Counted from the first letter of the stretch, positions 46,763-55,632 are shown. The stretch: DNA of 64,000 bases from Streptomyces laurentii (GCA_002355495.1 AP017424.1:2666001-2730000); one strand, 5' to 3'. Made by a program: numbers and translations. Notes: generated by a model from the letters alone, not told the origin.

Positions 46763-47544
46763 TCGGACGAGATTAGCTTCGCCCAGACGATCAGCCGGTA
46801 GGTGGACGTGAACTCGGGCGTGCAGGTGGTGAGGGTGAGATACGCGCCGGGCCGGTCGTAGCCGGCGGCCGGGTGATACCGGGAGCGGGGGACGGGCGCG
46901 ATGACGCCGGTGTCGCGGGGCGAGGTGGCGAGCAGCACCTGGTCGACGCGGTAGGTGTACGTGCCCTGCCGGGTCCGCACGGTGACATCGTCCCCGGGAC
47001 GCAGCCGGTCGAGGCGGCGGAACGGCTCGCCGTGGGTGTTGCGGTGCCCGGCGAGCGCGAGGTTCCCGGGGCGGCCGGGGGCGGCGGAACCGGGGTACTG
47101 CCCGACGAAGCCCTGGTCGAGGACGCGGCGCTTGTCGGTGCCGGGGGCGATGGGGACGGCGAGACGGAGGCGGGGGATGCGGAGGACGGCGTACGGGGCG
47201 TCGGACGGGGCGTCTTTCCGTACGGACTCCGGGCCCGCGCCCGCGCCCGAACCCCGAGCACCCGAGACACCAGGGGTCCCAGAACTCTCGGGGATCTCAG
47301 GGATCCCCGGGATACCCGGGCTCTCGGAGTCACCGGGGGCGCCCCACCCCTCCTCAAGGTCCCTGACCTGCCCCTGGGCGCGCGCCTGCGCCTGCTCGTT
47401 GGTCCACCAGAGCTGGTGGACGACGAACAGCAGGACGACAAGACCGCAGGTGACGAGAGCCTCGGCAGCGGCCCGCAGCACGCGGACGGCAGGCGGGCGC
47501 CGCCGGCGCACCTGAACGACGACCGGCACCCGCCCGCGCACCAT
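46759..47544 (-). CDS. Class E sortase
   Basis: This 261-residue sortase has an N-terminal helix (EALVTCGLVVLLFVVHQLWW), a linker with Pro/Gly/Ser repeats (GIPGIPEIPESSG), and the class E catalytic residues: His in LALAGHRNTHGEPF, Cys in LTLTTCTPEF and Arg in TYRLIVW. In Streptomyces, class E sortases attach LAXTG proteins such as long chaplins. The LARTG protein at 35.8-36.9 kb is a candidate substrate. ATG 47544 was chosen; GTG 47553 is possible. It ends in a GTGA overlap with DUF3311, an unexpected coupling to a transporter pair. Confidence 0.9.
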   Translation of the reverse strand: MVRGRVPVVVQVRRRRPPAVRVLRAAAEALVTCGLVVLLFVVHQLWWTNEQAQARAQGQVRDLEEGWGAPGDSESPGIPGIPEIPESSGTPGVSGARGSGAGAGPESVRKDAPSDAPYAVLRIPRLRLAVPIAPGTDKRRVLDQGFVGQYPGSAAPGRPGNLALAGHRNTHGEPFRRLDRLRPGDDVTVRTRQGTYTYRVDQVLLATSPRDTGVIAPVPRSRYHPAAGYDRPGAYLTLTTCTPEFTSTYRLIVWAKLISSE

Positions 47545-47616
47545 GGCTCGCACGGCGGGCACGATAAGCGCTCGTGCGCCAACTCTCCAGGGCCGTACAG
47601 CAGTACGGTGGACGAC

Positions 47617-48624
47617 ATGCGCCCCGACACGCCTGCCGACCACACCACCGAAGCCGAGCGCCTGCTCCGTACCGCGGGGCAGTACCCGGAGGACCGCGAA
47701 CCGCTGCTGCTCCGCGCGGCGGCGCACCTCGAACTGGCGGGCGACCGCGCACGCGCGACGGCCCTCTACGACGACCTGCTGTCCGGCTCCGAGCCCGCCG
47801 AGCCGTTCCTGATCAGGGCGCTGAAGGCGGCGAACCTCTGGGAGTACGGCCACGAGGCCGAGGCCCGCGCGATCATCACCGGCGTCCGGGCCGCGCGACC
47901 CGCGGAGCCAGCGCCGTGGGAGATCGCGGCGGAGACGCTGGAGGCGCACGACGAGCTGGAGGACGCGGAGGCGACGTTCACCGAGGCGGCCCGCCTGCTC
48001 GTGGACCCGGCCCAGGAGATCACGTACGCCCTCCAGTCCCTGCTGACCGGCCGCCACCGGGTCCGCCGGCTGCTCGCCCTCCCGCACGACGAGCACGACA
48101 CTCTCGCGGACCGCCTCCACACGGCGGCCGTCCCGCTGGACGAACTGCACGACCCGAAGCGCCTGTGGGCCCTGGGCTCCTCCGACCCGGCCGAGCTCCA
48201 GGCCGAGATCACCCGCCTCCGCACCGAACTGGGCTCCTACCGCACGGCGCTGTCCCGCCCGTTCCCGGTCGCGGTCCTGCACTGGCCGGAAGCGGAACTG
48301 GACGAACTCCTCGCGGCGTACCCGGAACTGGAGGCCGAGTACCCCACGTACCGGGCCCACCTGACGGACATCGAGGCATCGCTGCGCGAACTGGCCCAGT
48401 CGGGCACCCCGAACCTGGGCATCGTCCCGGCGACGGTCCCGTCCTACGAGGCCTTCGCCGCCTCGGAATCCACCTCCCCGGCCACCCCGGCCCTGCTCCC
48501 CCAATACACCACGACCCTCGCCGCCCGCGGCCTCGCCACCCCCTGGCCCCCGCCCCGCACGTCCCCGTGCTGGTGCGGCTCGAAGGAGACGTACGGCGAC
48601 TGCCACGGGGGCACCAAGAGCTGA
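47617..48624 (+). CDS. SEC-C motif protein with TPR-like repeats
   Basis: This 335-residue cytoplasmic protein is helical, with TPR-like repeats in the first half (ERLLRTAGQYPEDREPLLLRAAAHLELAGDRARATALYDDLL, and AIITGVRAARPAEPAPWEIAAETLEAHDELEDAEATF). It ends in a SEC-C zinc motif (CWCGSKETYGDCH), known from SecA tails and many unrelated proteins. The function is unknown; the repeats suggest protein binding. It is divergent from the sortase gene. Confidence 0.85.
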   Translation: MRPDTPADHTTEAERLLRTAGQYPEDREPLLLRAAAHLELAGDRARATALYDDLLSGSEPAEPFLIRALKAANLWEYGHEAEARAIITGVRAARPAEPAPWEIAAETLEAHDELEDAEATFTEAARLLVDPAQEITYALQSLLTGRHRVRRLLALPHDEHDTLADRLHTAAVPLDELHDPKRLWALGSSDPAELQAEITRLRTELGSYRTALSRPFPVAVLHWPEAELDELLAAYPELEAEYPTYRAHLTDIEASLRELAQSGTPNLGIVPATVPSYEAFAASESTSPATPALLPQYTTTLAARGLATPWPPPRTSPCWCGSKETYGDCHGGTKS

Positions 48625-48702
48625 TTTCGCCGGGCTGGTTTCCGGCCCGAGCGCGTTCCGGAGAGGATGGAAATATCACCAGCCGAGCGCAGGAGCGGAC
48701 CA

Positions 48703-49182
48703 ATGCAGGAGCCGGAGCCGTGGAGACCGCCTGAGGGTTCCTGGGCGTCATCGGCTGCCCGCCGCCGTAACATGCAGGCCATCCGCAGCCGGGACACCAA
48801 ACCGGAACGGCTGCTGCGGCAACTGCTCCACGCTCAAGGGCTCCGTTATCGCGTCGCCGCCAAGCCGCTGCCTGACCTCCGCCGCACAGCAGACATCGTG
48901 TTCCGCCCCGCCAAGGTGGCCGTTTTCATTGACGGCTGCTACTGGCACGGATGCCCGGAACACTACGTTGCACCCAAAACCAATCAGGGTTATTGGTCAG
49001 GGAAGGTCGCGGGCAACATCGCCCGCGACCGGGATACCGACCGTCGTCTCGCGGACGCCGGCTGGACAGTTCTGCGGTTCTGGGAGCACGAGCCCCCTGA
49101 GGACTGTGCCAGCACGGTCCTCAGGGTTGTTCTCGACCGCAGAAAGCGTCTACTAGAGCGGAAGTTCCGCAGCGACGAGTGA
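48703..49182 (+). CDS. vsr: Very short patch repair endonuclease (Vsr)
   Basis: This 159-residue protein is a full Vsr. It has RRRNMQAIRSRDTKPERLLRQLLHAQGLRYRV, PDLRRTADIVFRPAKVAVFIDGCYWHGCPEHYVAPKTN, then KVAGNIARDRDTDRRLADAGWTVLRFWEHE. It nicks next to the T of T:G mismatches that arise when 5-methylcytosine is deaminated. I prefer ATG 48703, which follows AGGAG; ATG 48667 is an alternative. It converges with the cytosine methyltransferase gene and overlaps it by 30 bp, the usual partnership of Vsr with a C5-methylase. Confidence 0.95.
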   Translation: MQEPEPWRPPEGSWASSAARRRNMQAIRSRDTKPERLLRQLLHAQGLRYRVAAKPLPDLRRTADIVFRPAKVAVFIDGCYWHGCPEHYVAPKTNQGYWSGKVAGNIARDRDTDRRLADAGWTVLRFWEHEPPEDCASTVLRVVLDRRKRLLERKFRSDE

Positions 49183-50301
49183 CGGGTCGTCCTCAGGCTC
49201 AAAGCCAGGGCTCGGGTCTTCGTGCAACGGGCCGGTACGGGACAGTGCCTCCCTGATGCACTCGCCCACCGCGGCCGCAACCGGCGGCGGGAAGGCATTG
49301 CCTACCTGCCTGTAGCGCGCGGTCTTCCCGCTCCCCTTGAACTCCCAGTCCTCAGGGAAGCCCTGGATAAGTGCTGCCTGGGCGACCGTAAGTTTCGGCC
49401 CCCGCTTCAAGGTGCCGAGATCGCGGTCAGGGTCGACCATCTTGTCTTCGTCGTTGGCAACGCCCATGCCATCGACACCGAGCACGCTCCAGGCGTTCTT
49501 CGCCCTCGTGGGACCAAGATCCGCCCCACCATGCTTCTTAGAGCCTCCGACAAGGGTAGGCGCGACACCCTGAGAGGCCTTCCGCTTCCACTCCTTGTAC
49601 CGAGGGGAGTCTTTTCCTCCCAGTCTGCGCGCCATCGACTTATCCAATTTGTCCGCTACCGTAACCAGCTTCCGCTGGGGCTCTGGCCAGTTGAAACCGC
49701 GGTAGTGATCCTTATGGATGGCAACAAGAATTGCGCGCGGACGGAGCTGAGGTACGCCGAAATTCTGCGCCTCCAAAACTTCCCAGCCACAGATAACATA
49801 GCCAGACTTCCGCAACCGGTTCTTGATGTGGTTGCGGTAGTAGCGGAATTTCTGCTCAGGCTCAATAATTCCACGCACGTTTTCGATCATGACCGCACGC
49901 GGCTTGAGCTCTTCAACCAGATTGAGCATAGTAGGGAAGAGGTCACGCTCATCATCAGGACCGAGCTGCTTCCCAGCCGCCGAAAAGGGGGGGCAAGGAA
50001 CGCCACCAGCCAGAAGATCAAGCTGCCCAGGCCTGATCAAGCCCTTTTCTGAATCACTCGGTGAAGGCACTTCCTTGAGTGGCTCGAATTCTTTGACATC
50101 CGCCACCCTGAGGATGCAGTTCTCCTTCTCCCAGCCCCAGTCAGGCCGACTGTCAATATTATGCTTGAGAGTTTCAGCCGCGTGCTTGTCAATCTCGACA
50201 AGAGCAAGGTGCCGGAAGCCAGCCTGGTGGAGCCCCACTGCTTGGCCACCAGCACCCGCACAGATCTCAATCGAGGTCAGCTTGCGGTCGGCGGTACCCA
50301 T
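49153..50301 (-). CDS. DNA (cytosine-5) methyltransferase
   Basis: This 382-residue C5-methylase transfers methyl from SAM to cytosine in a specific DNA site. The motifs are in order: I, EICAGAGGQAVGLHQAG (about 12-28); IV, GGVPCPPFSAAG with catalytic Cys103; VI, IENVRG (about 140); and X, RYRQVGNAFPPPVAAAVG near the end. The target-recognition region lies between VIII and X (GGSKKHGGADLGP). Base composition and codon use around 49.6-50.1 kb are clearly lower in GC than the flanks, which suggests transfer. ATG 50301 follows GGAGGG. It could be the modification arm of the helicase/ParB/HNH-like genes next door. Confidence 0.94.
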   Translation of the reverse strand: MGTADRKLTSIEICAGAGGQAVGLHQAGFRHLALVEIDKHAAETLKHNIDSRPDWGWEKENCILRVADVKEFEPLKEVPSPSDSEKGLIRPGQLDLLAGGVPCPPFSAAGKQLGPDDERDLFPTMLNLVEELKPRAVMIENVRGIIEPEQKFRYYRNHIKNRLRKSGYVICGWEVLEAQNFGVPQLRPRAILVAIHKDHYRGFNWPEPQRKLVTVADKLDKSMARRLGGKDSPRYKEWKRKASQGVAPTLVGGSKKHGGADLGPTRAKNAWSVLGVDGMGVANDEDKMVDPDRDLGTLKRGPKLTVAQAALIQGFPEDWEFKGSGKTARYRQVGNAFPPPVAAAVGECIREALSRTGPLHEDPSPGFEPEDDPSLVAAELPL

Positions 50302-50652
50302 GAGCCCTCCAGGTGCGATGTTCACAGACACGCAAGTGTCGCATCCCTCGCCGACAGACATGACAAGACCGCCGATCCGCCAGTTGACGGACCTCGCACC
50401 GCGGCTCCCTGCAGGCAGCCGGGCAAAGCTCCCCCGCGCACTCCACGGTTCCCCCGCAGACAGAAGCCGCATGCCCCAGGACGTGCCGCGCACGTGCCCC
50501 CGCTAGTCGTCACGGTGACACCCTCACCCCATCCGGCAACTCTCTCCAGCCGGGGCGCCTGGGTCACCCGCACCCAGGCCGGCCGCCTGAAGGTTCACCG
50601 CCGCTTGGCCCAGCGCGCCGCAGCCCGCCGGGCCATGCCTCAGCACACCGTG
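50302..50652. other. Intergenic region before the methyltransferase gene
   Basis: These 351 bp separate the methyltransferase start from the stop of the upstream helicase gene on the same strand. They contain the palindrome GTCACGGTGAC at 50509-50519, a possible operator. No convincing gene or RNA is seen. A separate promoter for the methyltransferase is likely here. Confidence 0.5.
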
Positions 50653-52500
50653 TCACCGCATTGCTGGAACTCCCATGTGACTGAGCAGCGCCTCCATATC
50701 GCTAGGCGCCAGCCCAGCAGCCACAGAAGGCTCCTCCTCAAGATCGGCAAGCTGCTGCACAGCAGGGTCATCGAGAACCTGCCCCATGAAATCCAGTTTC
50801 TGTTCGAGCCGTGTCATCACCACCTCATCGATGGTGTTGCGCGCCACGAGCACCGTCACATTGGTTTCAGCCTCCGGCGAGAGTCCCAGTCGGTGAATAC
50901 GATCCACACTCTGCAAGAATCGACCGGCCATGAAGTCGCGGTCGACGTAAACTGCATCGTTGCATACCTGATGCAGACTGATGCCCTCGCCCAGCGTCGC
51001 AGGGTTGGAAATCAGAACCTTACAATCCTCGTCCTCCCGGAAGCGGCGCAGCTGCTCCTCGCGGTCCGGGGTCCCCCCGTACACAACTGCCGGATTATAC
51101 TTACCCAGCAGTTTTTCGAGCGTGGTGAGACTTCTGACGAAAGTCGTCCAGACCAGTGTTTTTCGCTGCTTGGAGGCGTTCTGCGCGACGATGAATGCGG
51201 CCTCCTGATATTTCGGAGACATCTCATGATCTGGCAGGTTCTGCATCAGCGCAAAGAGAGAACTCCCTTGCGGGACTGCCAGCGGCGGCAGCTGATATGC
51301 CAATGGATCGTGACGGTTTGCGCCCTCCGCCAGAAGAGCAGGGCAGACCGCGGCCATAAGCAGCCGCAGGGCGGTCTTGCCCAGAGCGCTGAGATCGTCC
51401 CGGGACGCACCGCTGCTCTCTCCTCCCACCAGCGACGTATAGATCTCCTCGTGGAGCGGCGGGAGATCCACATATCGCCGGTGGATCTTCATCGGCGGCA
51501 GGCCAAGCTCCTGCTTGGTGGTCCGGGCGAACAGGGGCCGCAGTACCGAGCTGGCGTAGGCCAGGTCACCGCCGGCTACTGCCTGTGTCACCGTCCGCTG
51601 GCCATGGCCGGGCCAGACGAAGCCGAGCAGGTTCTCCAGGTCCTTCGCGCCGTTCGGAGCCGGCGTACCGGTGAGAATCAGCCGGCGCCGTGCGAGCGGG
51701 CCAAGCGCCATGCAAGCCGCTCCATAGGTGCCGCGCGCACCCAGCTTCATTCGATGAGCCTCGTCAAGAATGATCATCGAAGGGGCAGCCTTGAGCCACG
51801 TGGCGAGCTTGGTCAGCGACCGGTCGAGGCGCTCGTAGTTGACAATGAGAACCTCGGCCCATGGGTCATGCGCCTTGTCCAGGATGTCCGTACGCAGAGG
51901 ATGCTGAAAGCAGGAAGCGGTCTCGTACTGCCACGATTCGTAAGCGGACTTGGGACAGACGATGAGCAGACGGCTCACTTTCTCCTGCGTCTTCTGCGCG
52001 GCGTACACCGCCAGTCCGACGCGGGTCTTACCCGCACCAGGCACGCTGAAGTTCGCCCCGTGCTGCAGTGAGAGGAGCTTCGCGATGTCCCGTCGCTGGA
52101 AATCGTTCAGGTTCGCTTTCCAGTCGTCCCCCAATACCTTCCGGTCATCCCCAGCGAGAAGGGACTCGCCATCAGAGGTGAGCCCTCCCTCCTGGGCAGA
52201 GGTGTCCAGGCGCTGCTTGACCGTCTGGGCGTCCTGAAGAACGCTGACGACCAGATCCTGCAGCTCTGGAGCCCACTGAACCCCTTCGGCGTGGGGCCAC
52301 AAGGACAGGGCGTTGAGGCCGCCGAGCAGATCGTTGAGCTCAACACTGGCTGCGAGCGGGCCGAGCTGGCCGCCCGACCGGAATCGGGCGGTCAACTGCA
52401 CCAGGTCGTCGCGGAAGGTCTCTGTCGTCCGCAGGACGACCTTGGTGCGCGTCTCGTCGAAGTCGAGACGCAATGACCCTGAGGTGGCGCGCTCCGTCAT
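50653..52500 (-). CDS. SNF2/DEAD-type helicase-like ATPase
   Basis: This 615-residue SF2 ATPase has an N-terminal ~130-residue unknown part. Then come motif I SVPGAGKT (152-159), motif II LDEAH (about 245-249), motif III LTGTPAPNGAKDLENLLG, and the C-terminal lobe with motif V NPATLGEGISLHQ and motif VI QSVDRIHRLG. This is the SNF2 type that translocates on double-stranded DNA. It overlaps the ParB-like gene by 1 bp (TGATG), so the two are translationally coupled. Translocases of this sort power defence systems such as DISARM and type I/III restriction, but no nuclease domain is fused here. Confidence 0.9.
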   Translation of the reverse strand: MTERATSGSLRLDFDETRTKVVLRTTETFRDDLVQLTARFRSGGQLGPLAASVELNDLLGGLNALSLWPHAEGVQWAPELQDLVVSVLQDAQTVKQRLDTSAQEGGLTSDGESLLAGDDRKVLGDDWKANLNDFQRRDIAKLLSLQHGANFSVPGAGKTRVGLAVYAAQKTQEKVSRLLIVCPKSAYESWQYETASCFQHPLRTDILDKAHDPWAEVLIVNYERLDRSLTKLATWLKAAPSMIILDEAHRMKLGARGTYGAACMALGPLARRRLILTGTPAPNGAKDLENLLGFVWPGHGQRTVTQAVAGGDLAYASSVLRPLFARTTKQELGLPPMKIHRRYVDLPPLHEEIYTSLVGGESSGASRDDLSALGKTALRLLMAAVCPALLAEGANRHDPLAYQLPPLAVPQGSSLFALMQNLPDHEMSPKYQEAAFIVAQNASKQRKTLVWTTFVRSLTTLEKLLGKYNPAVVYGGTPDREEQLRRFREDEDCKVLISNPATLGEGISLHQVCNDAVYVDRDFMAGRFLQSVDRIHRLGLSPEAETNVTVLVARNTIDEVVMTRLEQKLDFMGQVLDDPAVQQLADLEEEPSVAAGLAPSDMEALLSHMGVPAMR

Positions 52501-53924
52501 CAGGACGTCTCCAGCGCCACTGCCTCAAGCAGCCAGGCAACCCCGTCGCCCGGCGTCGCGCTACCCCGCCCCGCCTGCTGAGCGAGCCGGCGGAGACTCT
52601 CCCTCAGCTTGATCACTGACTCGTCAAGGGCTTCCTCGTCAGAGCTCCGTGAAGCCCTTGCCTGCACGAGTTCGACGACTGCCTGGTCGATATCTGCGCA
52701 CGCATCCGCGAGCCGGGCAGGGGCCATCTGCTTGCGCTTCTTCAGTCGAGCGTCCCGTCCGGCGGCATCAATGGCCTTGTCGAACGCTTCCTTCGCGCCG
52801 GTGAAAACCTCCTGGGCTTCCCTGCGTTCCTCATCCGAGACCACCGGTCCGCGCGGACTCACCACGGCCTTGGCCCGCAGCACCTGGTCGTTAAGGGCGC
52901 GGGCCTCAGACACGGCCGAAGAGGCGCCGGGAAGAGTCATTCCCCCCAGGCCCGGCACCGCCACAGCCGCTTCCTCTGCGGTCGTTCCGCCAAAGCCAGC
53001 CGGCATGGTCCGGGACAGGTACTTGTCTCGGAAACTCTCATCGATATGACGCACGTCAGTCTTGGAGAAGCCCAGGAGAATCGCCGCCATCCGGATCTCC
53101 CTCTGGACATCCGCCCGGTCAGGGTCCACCGCTGCCAGCTTCTCGTAGGCCCGGTGCAGCTCCTTGAGCTTCTCCTGGTGGTCCTCGAAATCGACCAGCC
53201 GCAGGCCAGTGCCGCCACCGCTCTTGCTGCGGCTGATCAGATCCCGGATGGTGGAGAGGATCCAGCGCTCCTGCTGGTATGTGGACACCCGGATCCGGAA
53301 CTCCTTGGCAATCACCTCCGGAGTCTTCCCCTGCGTCGCCTGTTCCTCCATCGCGAGCAGCCGGTTGATGTACGAATAGTCGCGCCGGTGGTCCCGGCGG
53401 AGCTGCAGAGACAGTTCCACCTGGTTGATGTCCACCCAGGTGAACGACTCCGGGAGCACGCCCACACGCATGGTCTGCTGCCCGATTTCCCGGAGAGCTG
53501 CAGCCCGTGTGTTGCCGTTGACCAGGATGCCGTCGTGGGTGATGAGCCCGGGGTCGTTCTGCCCGAACTGCTGAAGGCTCTCCTTCAGCTTGTCGAAGTC
53601 AGGATCCCGCCGGCTCGGGTCTGCCGGGTCGGCCTTCAGGAGTGACTGGAGATACTCCTGGCTCTCACCGGCCCAGGGGTCCTTGTCGAGCGCTGCTTCC
53701 TTAGCGGCATCGTGACTGCGCTGAGCACGGATGCGGTGCGTACTGGGGTTATAGAGGAGACTGCCGACCTGGCAGGTGATCACCTCGCAGTGCAGCGGAT
53801 CACCGCCCAGGTCGACGGTGACCGTCTCCCGGGTTCCCGCCGAGGTCCGCACCTCATCGAGCCGCTTCCTGACAGTAGTCCTGAACTCATCCACACGTGG
53901 CGGAGGAGGAAATTCCTGCGTCAT
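52500..53924 (-). CDS. ParB/Srx-like nuclease-domain protein
   Basis: This 474-residue protein has a ParB-like N-terminal half (residues ~90-200): KLKESLQQFGQNDPGLITHDGILVNGNTRAAALREIGQQTMRVGVLP. The NGNTR motif stands where ParB has its CTP/nuclease motif. A helix-turn-helix-like stretch (ATQGKTPEVIAKEFRIRVSTYQQERWILSTI) follows, then a long, probably coiled C-terminal part rich in Ala/Glu. It is translationally coupled to the SNF2 helicase and 23 bp after the HNH-like gene. It probably provides DNA or nucleotide recognition in this system; chromosome partitioning is unlikely because no ParA is near. Confidence 0.82.
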   Translation of the reverse strand: MTQEFPPPPRVDEFRTTVRKRLDEVRTSAGTRETVTVDLGGDPLHCEVITCQVGSLLYNPSTHRIRAQRSHDAAKEAALDKDPWAGESQEYLQSLLKADPADPSRRDPDFDKLKESLQQFGQNDPGLITHDGILVNGNTRAAALREIGQQTMRVGVLPESFTWVDINQVELSLQLRRDHRRDYSYINRLLAMEEQATQGKTPEVIAKEFRIRVSTYQQERWILSTIRDLISRSKSGGGTGLRLVDFEDHQEKLKELHRAYEKLAAVDPDRADVQREIRMAAILLGFSKTDVRHIDESFRDKYLSRTMPAGFGGTTAEEAAVAVPGLGGMTLPGASSAVSEARALNDQVLRAKAVVSPRGPVVSDEERREAQEVFTGAKEAFDKAIDAAGRDARLKKRKQMAPARLADACADIDQAVVELVQARASRSSDEEALDESVIKLRESLRRLAQQAGRGSATPGDGVAWLLEAVALETS

Positions 53925-53947
53925 CTGATTGCGCCATCCCTCGTCAG

Positions 53948-54637
53948 CTAGTTACCCATGCCCCGCAGAGCATCCCGCACGGCCGTTCGAGCATCTTCGG
54001 GCAGGGTCCGCCATTCACCCCAATACCGCTCCATCGGGCTGGGATCCCTGCGATCCGCTTCCAGCCATCCCGCGAACACCTGGCGTTCCAGCGGCGAGAG
54101 CTTTCCCAGAGCGCTGATCAGGCCGGCAGCATCCCCCTGCCGCTGGCGACCGCCCACCCTGCACCGGTTGCACTCGGTCACGAGCATCATCTTGGTCGTC
54201 CCGTCCGGCATCAGCACCTGGCGGCGGGCAACGTCCAGCTGAGCGCCCTGCCCGCCGTCGGCGAACTCCTCGCCCGCACCAATGCCGCACGACCGGCAGA
54301 GGAAGCTGTCGGACATCATCACTTTGGTGCGCTGAGCCGCAGTCAGTCCCGACTTTTCCTTGGGGGACTTGGACTGCCCGGGGATCCAGACCTCCGCGCC
54401 CTTCTTGACGAAGCGCTGCTCTTCGAGGTGAAGCGTCTCGTCTTCCCGCCGCGTATCGATCTGCCAGCCGTGATCCCGCAGGTCCCGCACCCGGCGGTCG
54501 ATCTGAGACACGTCAGGAAACGCTTCCCTCAGCTGCCCCTTGGTGAAGACCTCCCCTTCTCCCACCACGGAGACCAGCCACAATCCAGCCCGCGCCTTGC
54601 TGCCGAACTTCTTGTCCTGCCACGACGGCATAACCAT
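53948..54637 (-). CDS. Degenerate HNH-like zinc protein with winged-helix N-terminus
   Basis: This is a 229-residue protein. A winged helix (FTKGQLREAFPDVSQIDRRVRDLRDHGWQIDTRRED) is followed by a zinc module with two Cys pairs, FLCRSCGIGAGEEF and TECNRCRVG, spaced as in HNH endonucleases. No His occurs between them at the place of the catalytic HNH residues. So it is either a dead HNH fold that binds DNA or a new zinc domain. ATG 54637 has GGAGG upstream and is preferred to ATG 54661. It is the first gene of the helicase/ParB operon. Confidence 0.7.
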   Translation of the reverse strand: MVMPSWQDKKFGSKARAGLWLVSVVGEGEVFTKGQLREAFPDVSQIDRRVRDLRDHGWQIDTRREDETLHLEEQRFVKKGAEVWIPGQSKSPKEKSGLTAAQRTKVMMSDSFLCRSCGIGAGEEFADGGQGAQLDVARRQVLMPDGTTKMMLVTECNRCRVGGRQRQGDAAGLISALGKLSPLERQVFAGWLEADRRDPSPMERYWGEWRTLPEDARTAVRDALRGMGN

Positions 54638-54732
54638 CTGAGACCTCCGCTCAATGAACACCGGTGGCCCTCGGCGGCGGAGCCTCGGGGGACACCACCA
54701 CCCAGCGCTCCCGGAACCCGGCTGGTCCTTCT

Positions 54733-54786
54733 ATTTGAGCGGTCCGCCCGATCACCGTCCACCTCAAATGATCTTTGCGCGCAAAG
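54733..54786. promoter_or_regulatory. Operator region between the accessory operon and the divergent regulator
   Basis: An inverted repeat ATTTGAG (54733-54739) and CTCAAAT (54763-54769) is followed by the perfect 14-bp palindrome CTTTGCGCGCAAAG (54773-54786). Both lie in the 203-bp divergent gap. Confidence 0.6.
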
Positions 54787-54840
54787 GCGTCAAAGGGCGT
54801 TCGTGCAGAATGGATTGACACATGCCAGGGGGGAGTCCGG

Positions 54841-55632
54841 ATGCCGTCGAATGACAACGAACGCCAGACCAGTACAGGCTTGCCGCCTGGCCGCCAGAGG
54901 CTGGCCGATGCCATAGCTGAGCTCTACAAGCTGCTAGGCGAACTCACGCTGGCCCAGGTCAGCGAGCTCCTGGCCGCCAAGAACTGGCGGAAGGACCCGA
55001 GCGAGCTGTCCCGATATCGCAGCGGACGCAGAAAGCCGCCGTTCACCTTCGTCAGGCAACTGCACGCTCTCGCCTTGGAACGAGCCGGATCTGACGCCGT
55101 GGCGACGCTCCCCCTGGACAAGCTAAGGCAGATACATACGGCGGCGGAGTCCACCTTGTGCCCATCCTGCGGGCCACTGCGGATAGAGAACGGCCAGCTG
55201 CGTACGGAGATCAGCCGGCTGGCCAGCAGCCAGGAAGACACCGACTCCGAGCCCGCGAACAATGCGGGCCCGCACGCCAGCACAGACGCCACTCCGCTGC
55301 CGGTCCCCTCGGGGCTAGGGGACCGGCAGCGGAGTGCTCACGACGTATCGGCCGCGCGGCAAGTGGCCATGGCAGCTACGAGGCTGCATAAAAGCGGCAA
55401 AACAGACCATGCGGTGTCGTGGCTGCAGGATGTCTCTACGTCGTTGACCCCACTTGAGAGTGCGGCATCCATCGTTCTGCTCCGCGAGGGAGAAGGGCGA
55501 CTCGCAGACACGGCCGTCAACATCCATGGCCGGACGCGCGCGGAGAGGGATGTGCTGCGTATCGCTCTCGAGCTGTTTGAGATGGGGCTGGACCAGGACG
55601 CCCGCGCAATCCTCCGGGCCGCAGTGCGATAG
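54841..55632 (+). CDS. Helix-turn-helix protein divergent from the accessory operon
   Basis: This 263-residue protein has an N-terminal HTH-like region (GRQRLADAIAELYKLLGELTLAQVSELLAAKNWRKDPSELSRYRSGRRKPP). A Cys pair (TLCPSCGPLR) and a short coiled stretch follow, then a C-terminal helical domain (QVAMAATRLHKSGKTDHAVSWLQDVSTSL...LRIALELFEMGLDQDARAILRAAV) that resembles a TPR or helical sensor. ATG 54841 has GGGGGGAG upstream. It faces the HNH/ParB/helicase operon across palindromic sites and is likely its regulator. A similar Streptomyces protein type is annotated only as helix-turn-helix. Confidence 0.75.
   Translation: MPSNDNERQTSTGLPPGRQRLADAIAELYKLLGELTLAQVSELLAAKNWRKDPSELSRYRSGRRKPPFTFVRQLHALALERAGSDAVATLPLDKLRQIHTAAESTLCPSCGPLRIENGQLRTEISRLASSQEDTDSEPANNAGPHASTDATPLPVPSGLGDRQRSAHDVSAARQVAMAATRLHKSGKTDHAVSWLQDVSTSLTPLESAASIVLLREGEGRLADTAVNIHGRTRAERDVLRIALELFEMGLDQDARAILRAAVR

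Noticed and set aside
47545..48606. Extension of the class E sortase frame upstream
   Set aside because: It is the complement of the SEC-C gene; a helix and a plausible start occur at 47544.
48703..54786. Assignment of the island to DISARM
   Set aside because: Only a C5-methylase and an SNF2-like ATPase match; drmA, drmB and drmC-type proteins are absent.
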